Part shown: one piece after another, positions 60,920-64,000 of the stretch
Layout of the letters: the number at the start of each line of letters is the position of its first letter
How positions within the stretch are numbered: position 1 is the first letter of the stretch
NCBI GenBank assembly: GCA_902559345.1
Contig: CACEHH010000002.1
Coordinates: 24,607-88,606, forward strand
DNA length: 64,000 nt
DNA from: an uncultured SAR86 cluster bacterium
GTDB lineage: Bacteria; Pseudomonadota; Gammaproteobacteria; Magnimaribacterales; D2472
Direction of reading: 5' to 3'
The notes under the pieces: generated by a model
What the model was told of the DNA's origin: nothing
The model's database searches: none
The model's input: the letters and a program-made list of their open reading frames with translations, nothing else
Program-made: the position numbers and the translations under genes

Positions 60920-62137
60920 ATGAAAGAAAGAGCTGGAAAATTATTTTCTTGGTTAAATACTAGATTACCTATAATCAATACTTTTGAAAGACATCTTTCA
61001 AAGCATCCTGTTCCATCAAAAGTAAATTTTTGGTACCTTTTTGGCGCGTTAGCCTCAGTAACTCTTATTATTCAGATAGTTTCTGGCATTTGGCTTATCA
61101 TGCCATATTCAAATACAGAAGAAGAAGCATTTTCATCAATTGAGTACATCATGAGAGATGTAGACTATGGCTGGGTAATTAGATATATACATACAACAGG
61201 GGCTTCAATGTTTTTTGCAGTAGTTTATCTTCATATGTTTAGAGGTCTTCTTTATGGTTCTTATCAAAAGCCTAAAGAATTGGTATGGATATTTGGATGC
61301 ACTATATATTTGGCTATGATGGCAGAAGGCTTCTTAGGGTATGTTCTTCCATATGGTCAAATGTCTTATTGGGGTGCTCAAGTAATAATTTCTTTATTTG
61401 GAGCAATTCCATATATTGGAGAATCTCTAGAATTATGGGTAAGAGGTGATTATTATATTTCTGGGATTACGGTTTCAAGGTTTTTTGCATTACATGTTGT
61501 TGCTTTGCCTTTAGTTCTAATAGCATTAGTATTTTTACATTTAGTAGCATTGCATGAAGTTGGTGCTGGAAATCCAGAAGGTGTAGATATAGAGGAATTT
61601 GTTGATGATGATGGCGTTCCTTTAGATAGTGTTCCATTTTTCCCATATAAGGTTTTAAATGCTCTGGTTGGAATAGGGGTCTTTATGACTGTATTTGCAA
61701 TAATTATGTTTTTCTTTCCTGAGGGCGGTGGATATTTTATAGAGATGGCTAATTTTCAAAAAGCCAATCCTTTAGTTACTCCTGATCACATAGCTCCAGT
61801 TTGGTATTATGCCCCATTCTTTACAATGCTAAGAGCAGTACCAGATCCGCTTGGCGGGTTAATAGTTATGGCTGCAGCTGTCGCAATATTTTTTGTAGTT
61901 CCATGGTTAGATAGAAGCAAAGTTGCATCAATAAGATATAAAGGTATATATAGTAAAATCGCTCTTACTTTATTTGGTGTAAGCTTCCTCACTCTAGGCT
62001 ATTTGGGAACAGTTGGAGTTACTGAAGTTAGGAAAATTATGAGTGTAATATGTACTGTCATTTATTTTGCTTACTTCTTATTAATGCCTATATACACAAA
62101 ATATGAAACGACAAAGGAAGTCCCAAAAAGGTTATGA
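60920..62137 (+). CDS. petB: Cytochrome b of bc1 complex
   Basis: 405 aa; RYIHTTGASMFFAVVYLHMFRGLLYGSY, GYVLPYGQMSYWGAQVI. Confidence 0.95.
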   Translation: MKERAGKLFSWLNTRLPIINTFERHLSKHPVPSKVNFWYLFGALASVTLIIQIVSGIWLIMPYSNTEEEAFSSIEYIMRDVDYGWVIRYIHTTGASMFFAVVYLHMFRGLLYGSYQKPKELVWIFGCTIYLAMMAEGFLGYVLPYGQMSYWGAQVIISLFGAIPYIGESLELWVRGDYYISGITVSRFFALHVVALPLVLIALVFLHLVALHEVGAGNPEGVDIEEFVDDDGVPLDSVPFFPYKVLNALVGIGVFMTVFAIIMFFFPEGGGYFIEMANFQKANPLVTPDHIAPVWYYAPFFTMLRAVPDPLGGLIVMAAAVAIFFVVPWLDRSKVASIRYKGIYSKIALTLFGVSFLTLGYLGTVGVTEVRKIMSVICTVIYFAYFLLMPIYTKYETTKEVPKRL

Positions 62138-62955
62138 CAAATAAGTCAATAAATTTATATTTTTGCAACGCTTTTTTAATTTTAGCTTTATCATTTTTTT
62201 TCAATAGCCTTTATGCAGCTGAAGGCGGCCCATGCAAGGATTATGGTGAGTGTGATAAATTTAAATATTCTCTAAATGATATTGAATCACTTCAAAGAGG
62301 TGCTGCAACATATATTAATTACTGTTATGGATGTCATTCTCTTAAATTTTCGCGATGGGGGAGAGTGGCAGAAGACTTACAAATTCCTGAAGATATTTTT
62401 TTTGAAAGTTTGGTTTTTGATAAATCAATTAAACCTGGAGATCTTATGGTAGGAGCCATGCCAGAAGACTCAGTTAATTGGTTTGGTGTTGCTCCTCCAG
62501 ACTTAACTTTGGTATCAAGATATAAGGGAGATGACTGGATATATTCATATCTTAGAGCCTATTATGAGGATTCATCAAAGCAATATGGAGTTAATAATTT
62601 AGTATATCCAGGAACAGCGATGCCTAATGTTCTTTTATCGCTTCAAGGAAACCAAAGATTGATATGTAAGGATATTGCAGTTATAGCTGAAAATGGTGGT
62701 GAGAAAAGAGATGAGTATGGAAATACTATTACTAAAGAAAAATGTGGTTTCTTAGAAGTTGAAGATGGTACTGGCGAGCTTACAAAAAAAGAATTTGATA
62801 CTTTAATCTATGATCTTACAAATTTTTTAGTATATGTTGGTGAACCGATTAAGGCTACTAGAGAAAGAATTGGATGGTATGTTGTATTTTATTTTTTAAT
62901 ATTTACAGCTTTATCTTCACTTCTATATAGAGAGTATCATAAAGACTATAATTAA
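62134..62955 (+). CDS. petC: Cytochrome c1
   Basis: 273 aa; haem motif CYGCH, GTAMPN axial Met, C-terminal TM. Confidence 0.94.
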   Translation: MTNKSINLYFCNAFLILALSFFFNSLYAAEGGPCKDYGECDKFKYSLNDIESLQRGAATYINYCYGCHSLKFSRWGRVAEDLQIPEDIFFESLVFDKSIKPGDLMVGAMPEDSVNWFGVAPPDLTLVSRYKGDDWIYSYLRAYYEDSSKQYGVNNLVYPGTAMPNVLLSLQGNQRLICKDIAVIAENGGEKRDEYGNTITKEKCGFLEVEDGTGELTKKEFDTLIYDLTNFLVYVGEPIKATRERIGWYVVFYFLIFTALSSLLYREYHKDYN

Positions 62956-62970
62956 TAACTGGGGGAAAAA

Positions 62971-63585
62971 ATGATTTTATATTCAGATAGAGATGACCAT
63001 TACAGTCAAAGAGTAAGGATTGTACTTGCGGAAAAAGATATTTCAGCAGAAATTAAAGAATCTGAACAAGATGAGACATCAGATGAGATTCTCTCAATAA
63101 GCCCATATCATAAATTACCTATATTAGTTGATAGAGATTTAGCAATTCATGATCCTGCTGTAATGATGGAATACCTAGATGAGAGATTTCCTCATCCTCC
63201 ATTATTACCAGTTTATCCAGTTGCTAGAGCTAATAGCAGAACTTTAATGCTAAGAATTGATAGGGAGTGGTGTCCTTTAGTTGATACTTTAATAGAAGGT
63301 AAAAAACCAGAAAAAGAATTAATGAAAATTAGAGAAGAATTGTTACACGAAATATCTTCAATTGCACCAACATTTAAGGAGTTTAAGTTTTTTATGAGCG
63401 ATGAATTTACTCTAGTAGATTGTTATTTTGCACCAATTTTATGGAGACTTCCCTCAATTGGAATAAAACTACCTTTGAATAGACATTTAAAGCCCTTAAT
63501 AGATTATCAAAACGATGTTTTTGAAAGACCAGGATTTCTAGATAGCCTTTCTTCTATAGAAAGAGACCTTAAATCTGATCAGTAA
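62971..63585 (+). CDS. sspA: Stringent starvation protein A (GST fold)
   Basis: 204 aa; MILYSDRDDHYSQRVRIVLAEKDI, downstream of petABC. Confidence 0.93.
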   Translation: MILYSDRDDHYSQRVRIVLAEKDISAEIKESEQDETSDEILSISPYHKLPILVDRDLAIHDPAVMMEYLDERFPHPPLLPVYPVARANSRTLMLRIDREWCPLVDTLIEGKKPEKELMKIREELLHEISSIAPTFKEFKFFMSDEFTLVDCYFAPILWRLPSIGIKLPLNRHLKPLIDYQNDVFERPGFLDSLSSIERDLKSDQ

Positions 63586-64000
63586 AGTTATTTGTTGAAA
63601 CCTCCCACATTGGGTGATTCCTTTTAATACATTGGTTTCTTTGAATCTTTCTTGAAACAGTTTCTAGATTAATATTGTCTTTAAATAGATTATTTTGATA
63701 TATTTTTTCAATTGTTAAATAATCATAAATTATTAGTTTTTCTATTTCTTTTTCTATAGACTCAACATTTTTATTATTTCCAATCTTATTAATAATATTT
63801 TTTGAAATTGGAACATAGGTGCCTTCGAAATCAACAAGTTTTTTAATACTATTTGCTTCATGAAAAATTTCACTTGATGAATAAAAATCAACTTTTAAAG
63901 CATAGTTTCTGAAGATAGGAACAATTGTCTTGCCAAAATCATAACCAGTAATGAAATATATTTTAGAAATATCATTCCTAATTCTTGGAGAGTGCTCAAT
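63569..64000 (-). CDS. Partial unidentified protein (N-terminus beyond window)
   Basis: Manual minus-strand translation: IEHSPRIRNDISKIYFITGYDFGKTIVPIFRNYALKVDFYSSSEIFHEANSIKKLVDFEGTYVPISKNIINKIGNNKNVESIEKEIEKLIIYDYLTIEKIYQNNLFKDNINLETVSRKIQRNQCIKRNHPMWEVSTNNFTDQI*, open to window end. Confidence 0.65.
   Translation of the reverse strand: MEHSPRIRNDISKIYFITGYDFGKTIVPIFRNYALKVDFYSSSEIFHEANSIKKLVDFEGTYVPISKNIINKIGNNKNVESIEKEIEKLIIYDYLTIEKIYQNNLFKDNINLETVSRKIQRNQCIKRNHPMWEVSTNNFTDQI

Overview
The window is an AT-rich, gene-dense bacterial chromosome segment, essentially all core metabolism and housekeeping. Gene content and order (pepA-lptFG, dapDE-glnD-map, carAB-greA-rlmE-ftsH-glmM-tpiA-secG-rimP-nusA-infB-rbfA-truB-rpsO-pnp, ychF-pth-rplY-prs-ispE-lolB/hemA-prfA-prmC, gatCAB/mreBCD, rpoN-lptB-lptA-kdsD/mlaC-bolA-murA, rplM-rpsI-petABC-sspA) point to a streamlined gammaproteobacterium, probably marine and SAR86-like; the taxon is inferred, not proven. 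Four tRNA genes are present: Leu-GAG, initiator Met, elongator Met and Gln-TTG. I saw no CRISPR array, prophage, transposon or rRNA operon. The best candidate for something undescribed is a two-gene cassette of small, mutually similar two-TM hydrophobic proteins (29275-29783), with a perfect 14-bp palindrome and a 9-bp hairpin between the genes, sitting between pnp and tRNA-Met. Other items of interest are a 40-aa very basic protein missing from the ORF track, a tRNA-Leu in opposite orientation abutting the secG stop codon, an initiator tRNA with a U1-U72 end instead of C1-A72, and several canonical operons that have lost members here (kdsC/lptC, mlaFEDB, folP, hpf/ptsN/rapZ, sspB).
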